Shown one piece after another: positions 14,359-23,188 of a stretch of 31,822 bases of DNA. The notes beneath the pieces were generated by a model. The model saw only the letters and a list, made by a program, of their open reading frames with translations, was not told the origin of the DNA and did not search any database. Each line of letters begins with the position of its first letter. The first letter of the stretch is position 1. Source of the stretch: Lutibacter sp. (GTDB lineage: Bacteria; Bacteroidota; Bacteroidia; Flavobacteriales; Flavobacteriaceae); contig DPCK01000085.1 of NCBI GenBank assembly GCA_003516285.1, forward strand, positions 484-32,305, written 5' to 3'. Position numbers and translations under genes: made by a program.

Positions 14359-16389
14359 TTATTTTACGCCGTGCATTAATTTTTTCAAAACCGGATTTAA
14401 CGATAACGCAATTAGACCAATAAGGATCGGCACAAAAGTGAATATCAAAAAGAAAGTTGAAATGTCATATTTTTCCGTAATAACGTCAATCATTGCACCC
14501 ATTTGCCCCGATGTTTTGTTCCCGATGGCCAATGCCAAATACCAAACACCAAACATAAAAGCAATCATTCTTGCCGGCACCAATTTACTCACGTATGAAA
14601 GTCCTACCGGCGATACGCAAAGCTCACCCAATGTATGAAACAGGTAAGCGAGTATCAGCCAAACAATACTGACAGAGGCCGTTTTGGCACCTTGCGGAAT
14701 TCCAGCTGCGCCATAAGCCAAAAAAGCAAAACCGATTCCCAGAAAAAACAAGCCAATGGCGTATTTATTTGCGGGTTTCGGATTGTATTTACTTTCCCAC
14801 CATTTAGAAAATAAGGGCGCAAAAGCGATGATAAACAACGAGTTTAAAATTAAAAACCAGGTGGCAGGAATTTGAATTTCATTGTCCTTTTTTGCCACCA
14901 CTGTCGCAGCAATATTGGTGTTGATCAAATCGGCCTGTTGGGTGGTTAAATATTTATAATTTGTTCCTTTTTTATCAATATCGATAATGGCTATTTTATC
15001 ATTTGCGACAAAATCATCTGCAACTCTAATTACAGTAGTATTGTCGACCAAAACTGCATTTTCCGGAATTTTTGTATCAGCAGTTATCGGAAAATCTTTT
15101 ACAGTAGTTTCACCTTCATTATTGGTTTCTGAAATTTGATAGGTTTTATAGCTTATTTCATAAGAATAGGTGCTGAAGTTTGTATTCACTTTCCAAATAA
15201 TCAATCCCCAAATGATGATAAAACTGAATCCTAACACCAAATTTGCCCATAAATATTTTTTAAAGGTTTGTTTGAACAATAAAAACAACACCCAGGTAAT
15301 AATGGCAACAGGCACCACGGTGATGATCACATCAACAATATTGAAAATCATAGCTGAATTTCCCGACAAGATCCTGCTGGTATAATCCTTTGCAAAAATA
15401 CTCATAGATCCGCCGGCTTGTTCAAAAGATGCCCAGAAGAAAATAATGAAAAAAGCAAAAATCACCACAGCAAACATTTTGTCTCTTGTTACGGCGCTGT
15501 ATCTTACAATTCGAGAACCCAACAGGTAAATAAATAACAGGAGCGTAATAATGATGGTGACATTTGAATAATCTGTTCCGCCAAATTCCAAAAAGTTAAC
15601 CGCCCCGATTTTAGACAATGGATCATTGATCACCCAGGTTAAACCGGCAACCGCAATAATAACAATAAGGATTCGGTCTATTAAGGAAAACGGATTTAAT
15701 TGGTCTTCAATTTCCGTTTTTTCATCAATTTTAATGGTTTTATCTTCTTTGTTCGGTTTTTTTCCTACTTCTCCAAAAATACCCTGCGCCAATGTAAATT
15801 GAAGCAAGCCCAACAGCATAAAAATTCCTGCCAAACCGAAACCCCAGCTCCAGCCCAGCATTTCACCCATATAACCGCAAAGCATAATTCCCAAGAAGGC
15901 TCCGGCATTTACGCCCATATAAAAAATGGTGTAAGCGCCATCTTTTTTCTCCGGGAAATCTTTGTACAGCACAGAAATGAAAGAAGTCATATTTGGTTTA
16001 AAAAATCCGGTTCCAATAATCAATAAAGCCAAACCCGAATATAAAAAAAACGGATTGGATTCAACGGCCATACTTGCGTGACCCAAAGTCATAATAACCG
16101 CACCAATAATAATCGCACGTCTGTTTCCTAAGTATTTGTCGGCTAAAATTCCGCCAATTATGGGTGTTAAATAGAGCATTGCCAAATATGTTCCATATAA
16201 GGCCAACGCATTTTCACGAGGCCAATCCCAACCGCCAATTCCCAAAGCGCTCACTAAAAATAGCACCAATAAGGCACGCATTCCATAAAATGAAAAACGT
16301 TCCCACATTTCAGTAAAAAATAACACGAAAAGTCCAGCTGGATGCCCTAAAACCTGTGTTTTAAAAAAGTCGTTTCTTGAATTGTCCAT
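14359..16389 (-). CDS. Proton-dependent oligopeptide transporter (POT/PTR2) with large extracytoplasmic insert
   Basis: This 676-residue inner-membrane symporter imports di- or tripeptides with protons. The POT signature EMWERFSFYG lies at 27-36 (ExxERFxYY motif), GTGFFKPNM at 126-134 and FFWASFEQAGGSMSIFA at 317-333. Normal POT proteins are about 450-500 residues. The excess is mainly a hydrophilic block at about 402-507 between two predicted helices, rich in T, D, N and K and placed on the periplasmic side by the positive-inside pattern. It is the third transporter of the peptide-use block. The separate terminator at 16426-16455 lies just upstream, but no clear promoter was found. Confidence 0.93.
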   Translation of the reverse strand: MDNSRNDFFKTQVLGHPAGLFVLFFTEMWERFSFYGMRALLVLFLVSALGIGGWDWPRENALALYGTYLAMLYLTPIIGGILADKYLGNRRAIIIGAVIMTLGHASMAVESNPFFLYSGLALLIIGTGFFKPNMTSFISVLYKDFPEKKDGAYTIFYMGVNAGAFLGIMLCGYMGEMLGWSWGFGLAGIFMLLGLLQFTLAQGIFGEVGKKPNKEDKTIKIDEKTEIEDQLNPFSLIDRILIVIIAVAGLTWVINDPLSKIGAVNFLEFGGTDYSNVTIIITLLLFIYLLGSRIVRYSAVTRDKMFAVVIFAFFIIFFWASFEQAGGSMSIFAKDYTSRILSGNSAMIFNIVDVIITVVPVAIITWVLFLLFKQTFKKYLWANLVLGFSFIIIWGLIIWKVNTNFSTYSYEISYKTYQISETNNEGETTVKDFPITADTKIPENAVLVDNTTVIRVADDFVANDKIAIIDIDKKGTNYKYLTTQQADLINTNIAATVVAKKDNEIQIPATWFLILNSLFIIAFAPLFSKWWESKYNPKPANKYAIGLFFLGIGFAFLAYGAAGIPQGAKTASVSIVWLILAYLFHTLGELCVSPVGLSYVSKLVPARMIAFMFGVWYLALAIGNKTSGQMGAMIDVITEKYDISTFFLIFTFVPILIGLIALSLNPVLKKLMHGVK

Positions 16390-16425
16390 AAGTTTATTAT
16401 GCGTTAGATAAAGTTTGCAATTTAA

Positions 16426-16455
16426 AAAAACGCCTCTAAACTAAGAAGCGTTTTT
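16426..16455 (-). terminator. Intrinsic terminator between two transporter genes
   Basis: AAAAACGC (16426-16433) pairs with GCGTTTTT (16448-16455). Past one mismatch, three further pairs extend the stem. Read leftward it ends in a U-run and lies just after the stop codon of the gene ending at 16470. Confidence 0.7.
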
Positions 16456-16469
16456 ATATAATTAAAAAA

Positions 16470-17945
16470 TTATAGTTCTTTCGCCTCTTTTGGTCTGATA
16501 ACCATTCGGTCATAAACAGTTAATGCAATAATGGTTATGATGCCGATGGCAACAATCACATACCAAATTTTATTTGGATTGTAAGTGTCCCAAATAAATT
16601 GGGTCATTTCATTTTGTGACATTCCCAATTTTTCTGAAGCTGCCGCGAAATAATCGTTTTTAGAAAATTCTTTTGTTACTTCGGGCATTTCAATGGCTCT
16701 TTTTGCCATTTCTGTTTGAAGCAAGCTCAATTTATCGGACCAGGCTTGGTATAAATTTCCGGAGATAAATGTGGTGATAAAATTTCCTAAAAAGATGGGC
16801 AAAAAATAAGTTCCCATATACAAAGCTTCTTTCCCTTTTGGAGAAATCAATGCGATAAATGAAGAAAACGTTGGATTTGTCATCATTTCACCAACTGCAA
16901 AAATAACGATCCCTAAAATGGTGAACAATCCGTTTCCTGTGTAAAAAGTGATTCCGATACCAATGGAAGCGATAATAAAACCGGTAATCATAGCACTTAC
17001 GTGTCGCATTTTCAACACAAAATAAGAAACCATCAATTGAAACAAAATAATGGCACCGGCATCAATGTTGATCAGCATTTCCGGGTTTACAGAATCTCCT
17101 CCTCCGCTCATAAAACTTGCCAGCCAAGGAGAAACTTGCGCAATAGAATCGTGCAATGCTTTTGTGTTTACCCAATCTTCAATAAAAGTGGGAAGTGTAT
17201 AAAAAAGCTGGTTAAACATCGTCCAAAAACCAATCATAATAACCAATAAAACAGAAAGACGTGTATCTTTAACAGCTTCCCATATATTTTTTATGGAACT
17301 TAAGACTGCTTCTCCAATAGTTTCTTCCTTTTTAATTCTTTCGCCTTCTTTGAAGAACAGCAATAATATTAAAAGGTTTATTCCAATGACAATTGCGGCT
17401 TGCAGAAAAACTATTTTCCATCCGAATTGTGTCCTTAAAGTTGAAGAAAATGCCGGACCTATAAATCCGCCAATATTCACCATCATATAAAAAATTCCAA
17501 ATCCCAAGGTGGAATTTGATTTGTCGGTGTTTTTTGTGATGATGGCAGAGGCCACAGGTTTAAACATCGCAGCGCCTAAAGCAACCCATAAAAACACTAA
17601 AAATACAGTTGTGAAACTGGTGACTTCACCCATAAAATAATAGCCGGTACCCAATAAAACATAGGCTATGGTCAGGGATAGTTTGTACCCAATTTTGTCG
17701 GCAATGACACCTGTAATAATTGGCAGAAAGTATAAAATTGCGGTAACAACCCCCATTATTTGTCCTTTCTCAATATGGGAAAATCCCAAAGCGCCTTCAT
17801 CAGTTGACCCTGTTAAATAAAGTGCCAATACAGCAAACATTCCATACCAGGCCCAACGTTCAAATAGTTCCATCATACTGGCAACCCAAAAGTTGCTGTT
17901 GTAGGATTTCATAACGCCGAAAAACGATTTTTTTTCTGTACTCAT
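16470..17945 (-). CDS. MFS transporter, divergent POT-like peptide transporter
   Basis: The 491-residue membrane protein has about 12 to 14 helices. The start of the POT signature is changed to ELFERWAWYGMF, against ExxERFxYYG in its two neighbours, and the region equal to GFFKPN reads LGAAMFKPVAS. A loop of about 40 residues (about 405-450, with NDYFAAASEKLGMSQNEMTQ) precedes the last helix. It has kept the ExxER proton-coupling core, so a proton-driven peptide or related solute importer is likely, but the ligand may differ from the neighbours. It is flanked by terminators on both sides and so is probably expressed as its own unit. Confidence 0.88.
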   Translation of the reverse strand: MSTEKKSFFGVMKSYNSNFWVASMMELFERWAWYGMFAVLALYLTGSTDEGALGFSHIEKGQIMGVVTAILYFLPIITGVIADKIGYKLSLTIAYVLLGTGYYFMGEVTSFTTVFLVFLWVALGAAMFKPVASAIITKNTDKSNSTLGFGIFYMMVNIGGFIGPAFSSTLRTQFGWKIVFLQAAIVIGINLLILLLFFKEGERIKKEETIGEAVLSSIKNIWEAVKDTRLSVLLVIMIGFWTMFNQLFYTLPTFIEDWVNTKALHDSIAQVSPWLASFMSGGGDSVNPEMLINIDAGAIILFQLMVSYFVLKMRHVSAMITGFIIASIGIGITFYTGNGLFTILGIVIFAVGEMMTNPTFSSFIALISPKGKEALYMGTYFLPIFLGNFITTFISGNLYQAWSDKLSLLQTEMAKRAIEMPEVTKEFSKNDYFAAASEKLGMSQNEMTQFIWDTYNPNKIWYVIVAIGIITIIALTVYDRMVIRPKEAKEL

Positions 17946-17977
17946 TTTAAAGTCTTTTAATTGTTATTGTTTGACAC

Positions 17978-18013
17978 AAAAAAGCCCAGACAAAAAATTA
18001 TCTGAGCTTTTTT
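17978..18013 (-). terminator. Intrinsic terminator after the second POT gene
   Basis: AAAAAAGC (17978-17985) pairs with GCTTTTTT (18006-18013). After one C-A mismatch, CAGA (17987-17990) pairs with TCTG (18001-18004). It lies 30 bases downstream of the stop codon of the gene ending at 18043 and closes the peptidase-transporter unit. Confidence 0.8.
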
Positions 18014-18042
18014 TATTAAAGTAATTGATTTGTGATCATATT

Positions 18043-19536
18043 TTAGTGGATTCCTTTCATCGCTTTGTTTAAGAATGGAGACAATACCAATAGGCAAACT
18101 CCCGAACCTAACATTAACATCGTAATAAAAGGGTATAAGGCAAAATCATATTTATGCAAAATACTTTCCAGCATCCCTGCCAAATAGTTACCTGCGGCAA
18201 AACTCGCCATCCACAATCCCATCACCACCGAAACCAATTTTTTTGGTGCCAATTTGGTAATCATAGAAAGTCCGATTGGCGATAACATCAATTCTCCAAA
18301 AGTTAAAACAACATAAACAACCACCAACCACCAAGGCGAAACTAAATTTCCTCCATCGGCAGCATTGCTTGCTTGTGTCATAATAAAAAATGCCAAAGCG
18401 CCTAAAAACAATCCGATGGCAAATTTAAGCGGTGTTCTCGGGTTGAATTTCATCGCGTCAAGTTTCAGCCACATTATTGAGAATATTGGGGCGAAAATTA
18501 AAATGGCAAGCGGATTGATATTTTGATACCAAGATGCCGGAACTTCCCAGCCAAATAAAAGTCGGTCTGTATTTTCTTTTGCAAACAAGTTCATTGTTCC
18601 GCCGGCTTGTTCAAATCCTGCCCAAAAAGCAATATTAAAAAAAGCGAGGACTAAAATAACAATCATACGTGTCCATTCTGCAGAGCCGTTTGTTCCTTTT
18701 TTAATGGTGTATCCCAGTCCAATCACCAAAGCGGCAAAACCTAAGTAAGTAATAATGCTTGTTACGTCATCAGGCAACATTCTCCATAAGAAAATAACAG
18801 CTAAAGTGGTTAATACCAAAGCAATGGAATAAGTAATAATATCGCGCCAGTCTTTACCGTCCAATATAAATTTATCTGACGGTGAATTAGGCGGAAGTCC
18901 TTTTTGTTCAAGGTTACTTTCATTAAATTTCAACCAAAGAACACCGATAATCATACCTACTGAAGCTGCTAAGTAACCGTAGCCCCAAGAAACATTTTCT
19001 CCTAAAGCACCTGCGATAAATGGCCCTAAAATAGCTCCAAGGTTTATTCCCATATAGAAAATGTTAAACGCCGAGTCTTTTCTTGGATCATTGTCATCAT
19101 AAAATTCACCAACAATGGTTGAAATGTTTGGTTTGAAAAATCCGTTACCGATAATCAATACGCCCAAACCAAAGTTAAACATAAATAGACGCGTTTCAGC
19201 ATCTACAGAACTTACCAAAAATGCACTGGCGGCAAGTAAAGACTGACCAACAGCCATTACCAAACCTCCAATGTAAACTGTTTTTCGTTTTCCTAAAAAA
19301 CTGTCGGCTACCCAACCTCCTAAAATTGGTGTCAAATAAACCAAACCTGTAAATATGGCATAAATTGCCAAAGATTCTTCTCTGTTTAATCCAAATCCTC
19401 CGTTCGCAAGCTCTGCGGTTAGATAAAGCGTTAACAACGCTCGCATTCCGTAGTAACTGAAACGTTCCCACATTTCAGTGGCAAATAGCGTATAGAGCGC
19501 TTTTGGATGTCCTTCTTTTATTGTTTTGTCAGCCAT
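18043..19536 (-). CDS. Proton-dependent oligopeptide transporter (POT/PTR2)
   Basis: This 497-residue peptide/proton symporter has standard POT length. It shows EMWERFSYYGMRALL near residue 18, GNGFFKPNISTIVGEFY, YMGINLGAILGPF, and FWAGFEQAGGTMNLFA in the C-terminal half, all diagnostic of the family. It lies 43 bp after the dipeptidyl peptidase IV gene on the same strand with no terminator between, so the two form an operon. The peptidase makes dipeptides in the periplasm, and this transporter would import them. Its closest relative in the window is the longer POT protein at 14359-16389. Confidence 0.95.
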   Translation of the reverse strand: MADKTIKEGHPKALYTLFATEMWERFSYYGMRALLTLYLTAELANGGFGLNREESLAIYAIFTGLVYLTPILGGWVADSFLGKRKTVYIGGLVMAVGQSLLAASAFLVSSVDAETRLFMFNFGLGVLIIGNGFFKPNISTIVGEFYDDNDPRKDSAFNIFYMGINLGAILGPFIAGALGENVSWGYGYLAASVGMIIGVLWLKFNESNLEQKGLPPNSPSDKFILDGKDWRDIITYSIALVLTTLAVIFLWRMLPDDVTSIITYLGFAALVIGLGYTIKKGTNGSAEWTRMIVILVLAFFNIAFWAGFEQAGGTMNLFAKENTDRLLFGWEVPASWYQNINPLAILIFAPIFSIMWLKLDAMKFNPRTPLKFAIGLFLGALAFFIMTQASNAADGGNLVSPWWLVVVYVVLTFGELMLSPIGLSMITKLAPKKLVSVVMGLWMASFAAGNYLAGMLESILHKYDFALYPFITMLMLGSGVCLLVLSPFLNKAMKGIH

Positions 19537-19579
19537 AATGTTTATTTTAGGTTAAAAATGTTAAAAATAGTTTGGTTAA

Positions 19580-21760
19580 TTAAAGTTCAATATTTGTTGT
19601 TTTTCTGATTAAATTATCTTCGATAAATCTAGTCATTTTTTCGTATAAATGCAGCCTTGTATTTTTACCGGTATAAATTCCGTGATTTCTGTCGGGATAT
19701 ATGGCCAAATCAAAAGGCTTGTTTGCTTCTACCAAAGCATTTGTCAATCGCAGGGTGTTTTGAACGTGCACATTGTCGTCGCCACTTCCGTGAACCAACA
19801 GGAAATTTCCTTTTAATAAATCGGCAAAATTCAGCGGTGAATTTTCATCATAGCCGCTCGCGTTTTCCTGTGGTGTTTGCATATAACGTTCGGTATAAAT
19901 GGAATCGTAAAAACGCCAGCTTGTTACCGGAGCAACAGCAATGGCCATTTTGAAAACGTCATTTCCTTTGAACAAGCAGTTGGCCGACATAAATCCGCCG
20001 TAACTCCAGCCCCAAATTCCAATTTCATTTGCATCAATATAAGGTCGTTTTCCTAATTCTTTTGCTGATTCAATTTGGTCTTCAACTTCATATTTCCCCA
20101 ATTCTTTATAAGTCACTTTTTTGAAAACAGCACCTTTAAATCCAGTTCCTCTTCCATCAACACAAACAATGATATAGCCTTTTTCTGCCAAATGCTGAAA
20201 CCAATAATCGTTTGCAGAATTCCAAGTATTGCTCACCGATTGTGAGCCCGGACCAGAATATTGTGTCATAAATACCGGATATTTTTTGTTCGCGTTAAAA
20301 TTGGCAGGTTTAAGCATCCAGGCATTGAATGCACCATTTTTGGTGCTCAACACAAAAAATTCCTTTTTGGAAATGTTGTAGTTGGTTAATTTTTCAGAAA
20401 GTTTGTGATTGTTTAAAATCTCTTTCAATAAATTTCCTTCACCATTATAAAGTGAATAAACTGGAGGCGTATTCGCATCAGAAAAAGTATTGATAAAATA
20501 ATTCAAATTTTTGCTGAAGGCAGCGTCATTTGTGCCGGAAGCATTTGACAATCTTTTTTTGGAGGTTCCATTTAATTTGATGGAATAAATTGCTCTGTTG
20601 ATGGATCCATCTTCAACCGATTGATAATAAACGGTGTTTTTTTCCTCATTAATTCCGTAGAAATTAGTCACTTCCCAATTTCCTTTTGTAACCTGATTGA
20701 TCAATTTTCCTTCCTTTGAATAATGATAAATATGGTTAAATCCGTCTTTTTCGCTTGTCCAAATAAAACTGTTATCGGTCAAAAAAGTTAAATTGTCTTG
20801 AATGTCCACAAAAGCTTTGTCAGTTTCATTCAAAATCACTTTTGAAGTAAAATTCGAAGCATTTACCGCAAACAATTTTAAATCATTTTGATGACGGTTT
20901 AAAGTGATAACCGATAATATTTCTGGGTTGTTTGTCCATTTTATTCTTGGAATGTATTCATAATTTCCAAGGTCGATTTTTTCGGTTTTTCCTTTGGAAA
21001 CATTATAAAGATGCAAGGTAACTAAGGAGTTTTTTTCACCGGCTTTAGGATATTTAAAAACCTGTTGCGTTGGATATAAATCGTTGCCCACAATATCCAT
21101 GGAAAAAGTTGGAACTTCTGTTTCGTCAAACCTTAAAAACGCCAAGTTTTTGCTGTCTTTACTCCAATCAAAAGCCCTGACAAACGAAAATTCTTCTTCA
21201 TAAACCCAGTCGCAAATACCATTGATAATGTGATTCTTTTTTCCGTCGGAAGTGACTTGAACCACTTCGTTATTTTCTAAATTTTTAATAAAAATATTGT
21301 TGTTTTTGGCATAAGCAACTTTTTTGCTGTCGGGAGAAAAAGTGGGCTCCTGAATTTTTTCTTTATCTATTAACTGCAACGATTTTGAAGCCAAATCGTA
21401 TACATAAAAAATACCCAGACTCGAATGTCTGTAAATTTGTTCTTCATCAACACCCAACAATAACTTGGTTTCATCATTGTTAAAAGCATAACTTTCAAAG
21501 TAGTTGATTTCTTTCAAATCTTTATTGTTTACAACCGTTTCAACCTTTTCCAACGTGGCGTAACTGTATTTATCAACCGTGGTGTTTTTGGTGTTTCTGT
21601 CAAAATTCAGCAAGGAATAGAAGTCGCCATTCATTGAATTTAGTGAATTCATGCGCTCTATTGAAAACGAGCCGTTCCAAATTTCTTCCAGTGCAATGTC
21701 TTTTTTTTGTGCTGTTGCCAAAGAGGTAATGGCAATAAAAATGATAAGGAGTTTTTTCAT
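19580..21760 (-). CDS. Dipeptidyl peptidase IV (prolyl oligopeptidase family S9B)
   Basis: The 726-residue periplasmic serine peptidase removes X-Pro or X-Ala dipeptides from peptide N-termini. It has a signal peptide MKKLLIIFIAITSLATAQ, an N-terminal beta-propeller (DPPIV_N, about 80-440) with the substrate-anchoring glutamates in DWVYEEEF (184-191), and an alpha/beta hydrolase domain. The catalytic triad can be assigned: S586 in GWSYGG, D661 in GSGDDNVH and H693 in RNHGI. The 32-residue Asp-His spacing equals that of human DPP4. It leads the peptide-use operon and is divergent from HMG-CoA reductase across a 150-bp control region. Confidence 0.96.
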   Translation of the reverse strand: MKKLLIIFIAITSLATAQKKDIALEEIWNGSFSIERMNSLNSMNGDFYSLLNFDRNTKNTTVDKYSYATLEKVETVVNNKDLKEINYFESYAFNNDETKLLLGVDEEQIYRHSSLGIFYVYDLASKSLQLIDKEKIQEPTFSPDSKKVAYAKNNNIFIKNLENNEVVQVTSDGKKNHIINGICDWVYEEEFSFVRAFDWSKDSKNLAFLRFDETEVPTFSMDIVGNDLYPTQQVFKYPKAGEKNSLVTLHLYNVSKGKTEKIDLGNYEYIPRIKWTNNPEILSVITLNRHQNDLKLFAVNASNFTSKVILNETDKAFVDIQDNLTFLTDNSFIWTSEKDGFNHIYHYSKEGKLINQVTKGNWEVTNFYGINEEKNTVYYQSVEDGSINRAIYSIKLNGTSKKRLSNASGTNDAAFSKNLNYFINTFSDANTPPVYSLYNGEGNLLKEILNNHKLSEKLTNYNISKKEFFVLSTKNGAFNAWMLKPANFNANKKYPVFMTQYSGPGSQSVSNTWNSANDYWFQHLAEKGYIIVCVDGRGTGFKGAVFKKVTYKELGKYEVEDQIESAKELGKRPYIDANEIGIWGWSYGGFMSANCLFKGNDVFKMAIAVAPVTSWRFYDSIYTERYMQTPQENASGYDENSPLNFADLLKGNFLLVHGSGDDNVHVQNTLRLTNALVEANKPFDLAIYPDRNHGIYTGKNTRLHLYEKMTRFIEDNLIRKTTNIEL

Positions 21761-21808
21761 TTAATTATGAGTTCTTAAAATAATTGTCAAGTTTAAGAAA
21801 ATTTTAGC

Positions 21809-21864
21809 AAATCACGTATGAAAAATGTCATTAAAATTAACAATATGTGAATTTGCCGTGATTT
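21809..21864. promoter_or_regulatory. Inverted repeat in the divergent promoter region
   Basis: AAATCACG (21809-21816) and CGTGATTT (21857-21864) form an 8-bp perfect inverted repeat 40 bases apart, between the dipeptidyl peptidase IV and HMG-CoA reductase genes. The right half lies next to the -33 region of the HMG-CoA reductase promoter. It could be a paired operator; 8 bp may also occur by chance in a 150-bp region. Confidence 0.25.
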
Positions 21865-21885
21865 ATATTTATTAAATTATCTTTG
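21852..21885 (+). promoter_or_regulatory. Promoter of HMG-CoA reductase
   Basis: TTTG (21852-21855) and TATCTTTG (21878-21885) fit the Bacteroidota -33/-7 consensus with a 22-base spacer. The ATG follows 25 bases later. Confidence 0.6.
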
Positions 21886-21910
21886 TGGCGTTCATAAATT
21901 TTATTCAAAA

Positions 21911-23188
21911 ATGTCAAAAAACGTTAACGGATTTTCAAAGTTGAATAAACTTGAAAAAATAGATTGGCTGATATCACATTTCTTCAAAAATGATAAGAAG
22001 GCCAAACAGGTTTTGTTGCAATATTGGAATTCGAATGAAATACTGCAAAATTTGCACGACGATTTTGTTGAAAACACATTATCCAATTTTTATTTGCCTT
22101 TTGGTGTTGCGCCAAATTTTGTGATAAACGGAAAATCATATACCATTCCTATGGTTATTGAAGAAAGTTCGGTGGTTGCGGCGGCATCTTTGGTGGCGAA
22201 ATTTTGGAGCACAAGGGGCGGATTTAATGCTACCGTTATTTCAACCACAAAAATCGGGCAGGTACATTTTATGTATGAAGGCGATAAAACTGCGATTGAA
22301 AATTATTTCAAATCAAAAAAGCCGCAATTTTTTGAAGTTACCAAAGCAATTACCAAAAATATGCGCAAGCGTGGCGGCGGCATTGTAGATATAGAATTGC
22401 GCGATAAAACTGCGGAACTTGAAAATTATTACCAGCTGCATATCACTTTTGAAACTGCCGACAGTATGGGAGCGAATTTTATAAATTCTTGTTTGGAAGT
22501 GATTGCAAAGGAATTTGAAAAAGAAGACATTCAAATTGTGATGAGTATTTTGTCTAATTATGTTCCGGAATGTTTGGTTCATGCCGAAGTAAGCTGCAAT
22601 GTTGAAGATTTATACGCTGAAAATTCAGCAGCTTTTGCGCAAAAATTTGTGCAGGCCATCCAAATTGCAAATGCAGAACCGCACAGGGCGGTAACTCACA
22701 ACAAGGGAATTATGAACGGCGTTGATGCCGTTGTGATTGCCACAGGAAATGATTTTAGGGCGATTGAGGCCGGAGTTCACGCTTTTGCGGCGCGAAGCGG
22801 AACCTACAAAAGCTTGACAAACGCCAGCATAGAAAACGGAATTTTTAAATTTTGGATTGATATTCCTTTAGCTGTGGGAACTATTGGCGGATTAACATCT
22901 TTGCATCCTTTGTCGAAATTTTCCTTGCAATTGTTGGGGAATCCTTCAGCAACAGCATTGATGGAAATTATTGCAGTGGCCGGTTTGGCGCAAAATTTTG
23001 CCGCTTTACGCGCTTTAACAACCGCAGGAATCCAAAAAGGACATATGAAAATGCATTTAACAAATATTATTAAGCAATTGGGCGCAAGCAATAAGGAAAA
23101 GGCATTTTTAATCGATTATTTTGAACACAAAACAATCACGCACAATGCTGTGGTTGAGGCGTATAATAAACTGGTTCAGGACAAATAA
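21911..23188 (+). CDS. mvaA: Hydroxymethylglutaryl-CoA reductase, class II
   Basis: The 425-residue cytoplasmic enzyme makes (or in some bacteria consumes) mevalonate from HMG-CoA. It has class II hallmarks: EESSVVAAAS with the catalytic Glu (84/85), DSMGANFINS (184-193), HNKG with K265, GNDFRA with D281, GTIGGLTSLHP and GHMKMH with H378. These match the Pseudomonas mevalonii residues E83, K267, D283 and H381. Given the kinases and decarboxylase nearby, the biosynthetic direction is clear. The last base of its stop codon is the A of the next start codon (TAATG), so it is translationally coupled to the GYDIA kinase. HMG-CoA synthase must lie elsewhere. Confidence 0.96.
   Translation: MSKNVNGFSKLNKLEKIDWLISHFFKNDKKAKQVLLQYWNSNEILQNLHDDFVENTLSNFYLPFGVAPNFVINGKSYTIPMVIEESSVVAAASLVAKFWSTRGGFNATVISTTKIGQVHFMYEGDKTAIENYFKSKKPQFFEVTKAITKNMRKRGGGIVDIELRDKTAELENYYQLHITFETADSMGANFINSCLEVIAKEFEKEDIQIVMSILSNYVPECLVHAEVSCNVEDLYAENSAAFAQKFVQAIQIANAEPHRAVTHNKGIMNGVDAVVIATGNDFRAIEAGVHAFAARSGTYKSLTNASIENGIFKFWIDIPLAVGTIGGLTSLHPLSKFSLQLLGNPSATALMEIIAVAGLAQNFAALRALTTAGIQKGHMKMHLTNIIKQLGASNKEKAFLIDYFEHKTITHNAVVEAYNKLVQDK

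Noticed and set aside
15700..16026. 108-codon forward frame inside the long POT gene
   Set aside because: It is antisense to the GFFKPNM region of a clear transporter, and its translation shows no domain.
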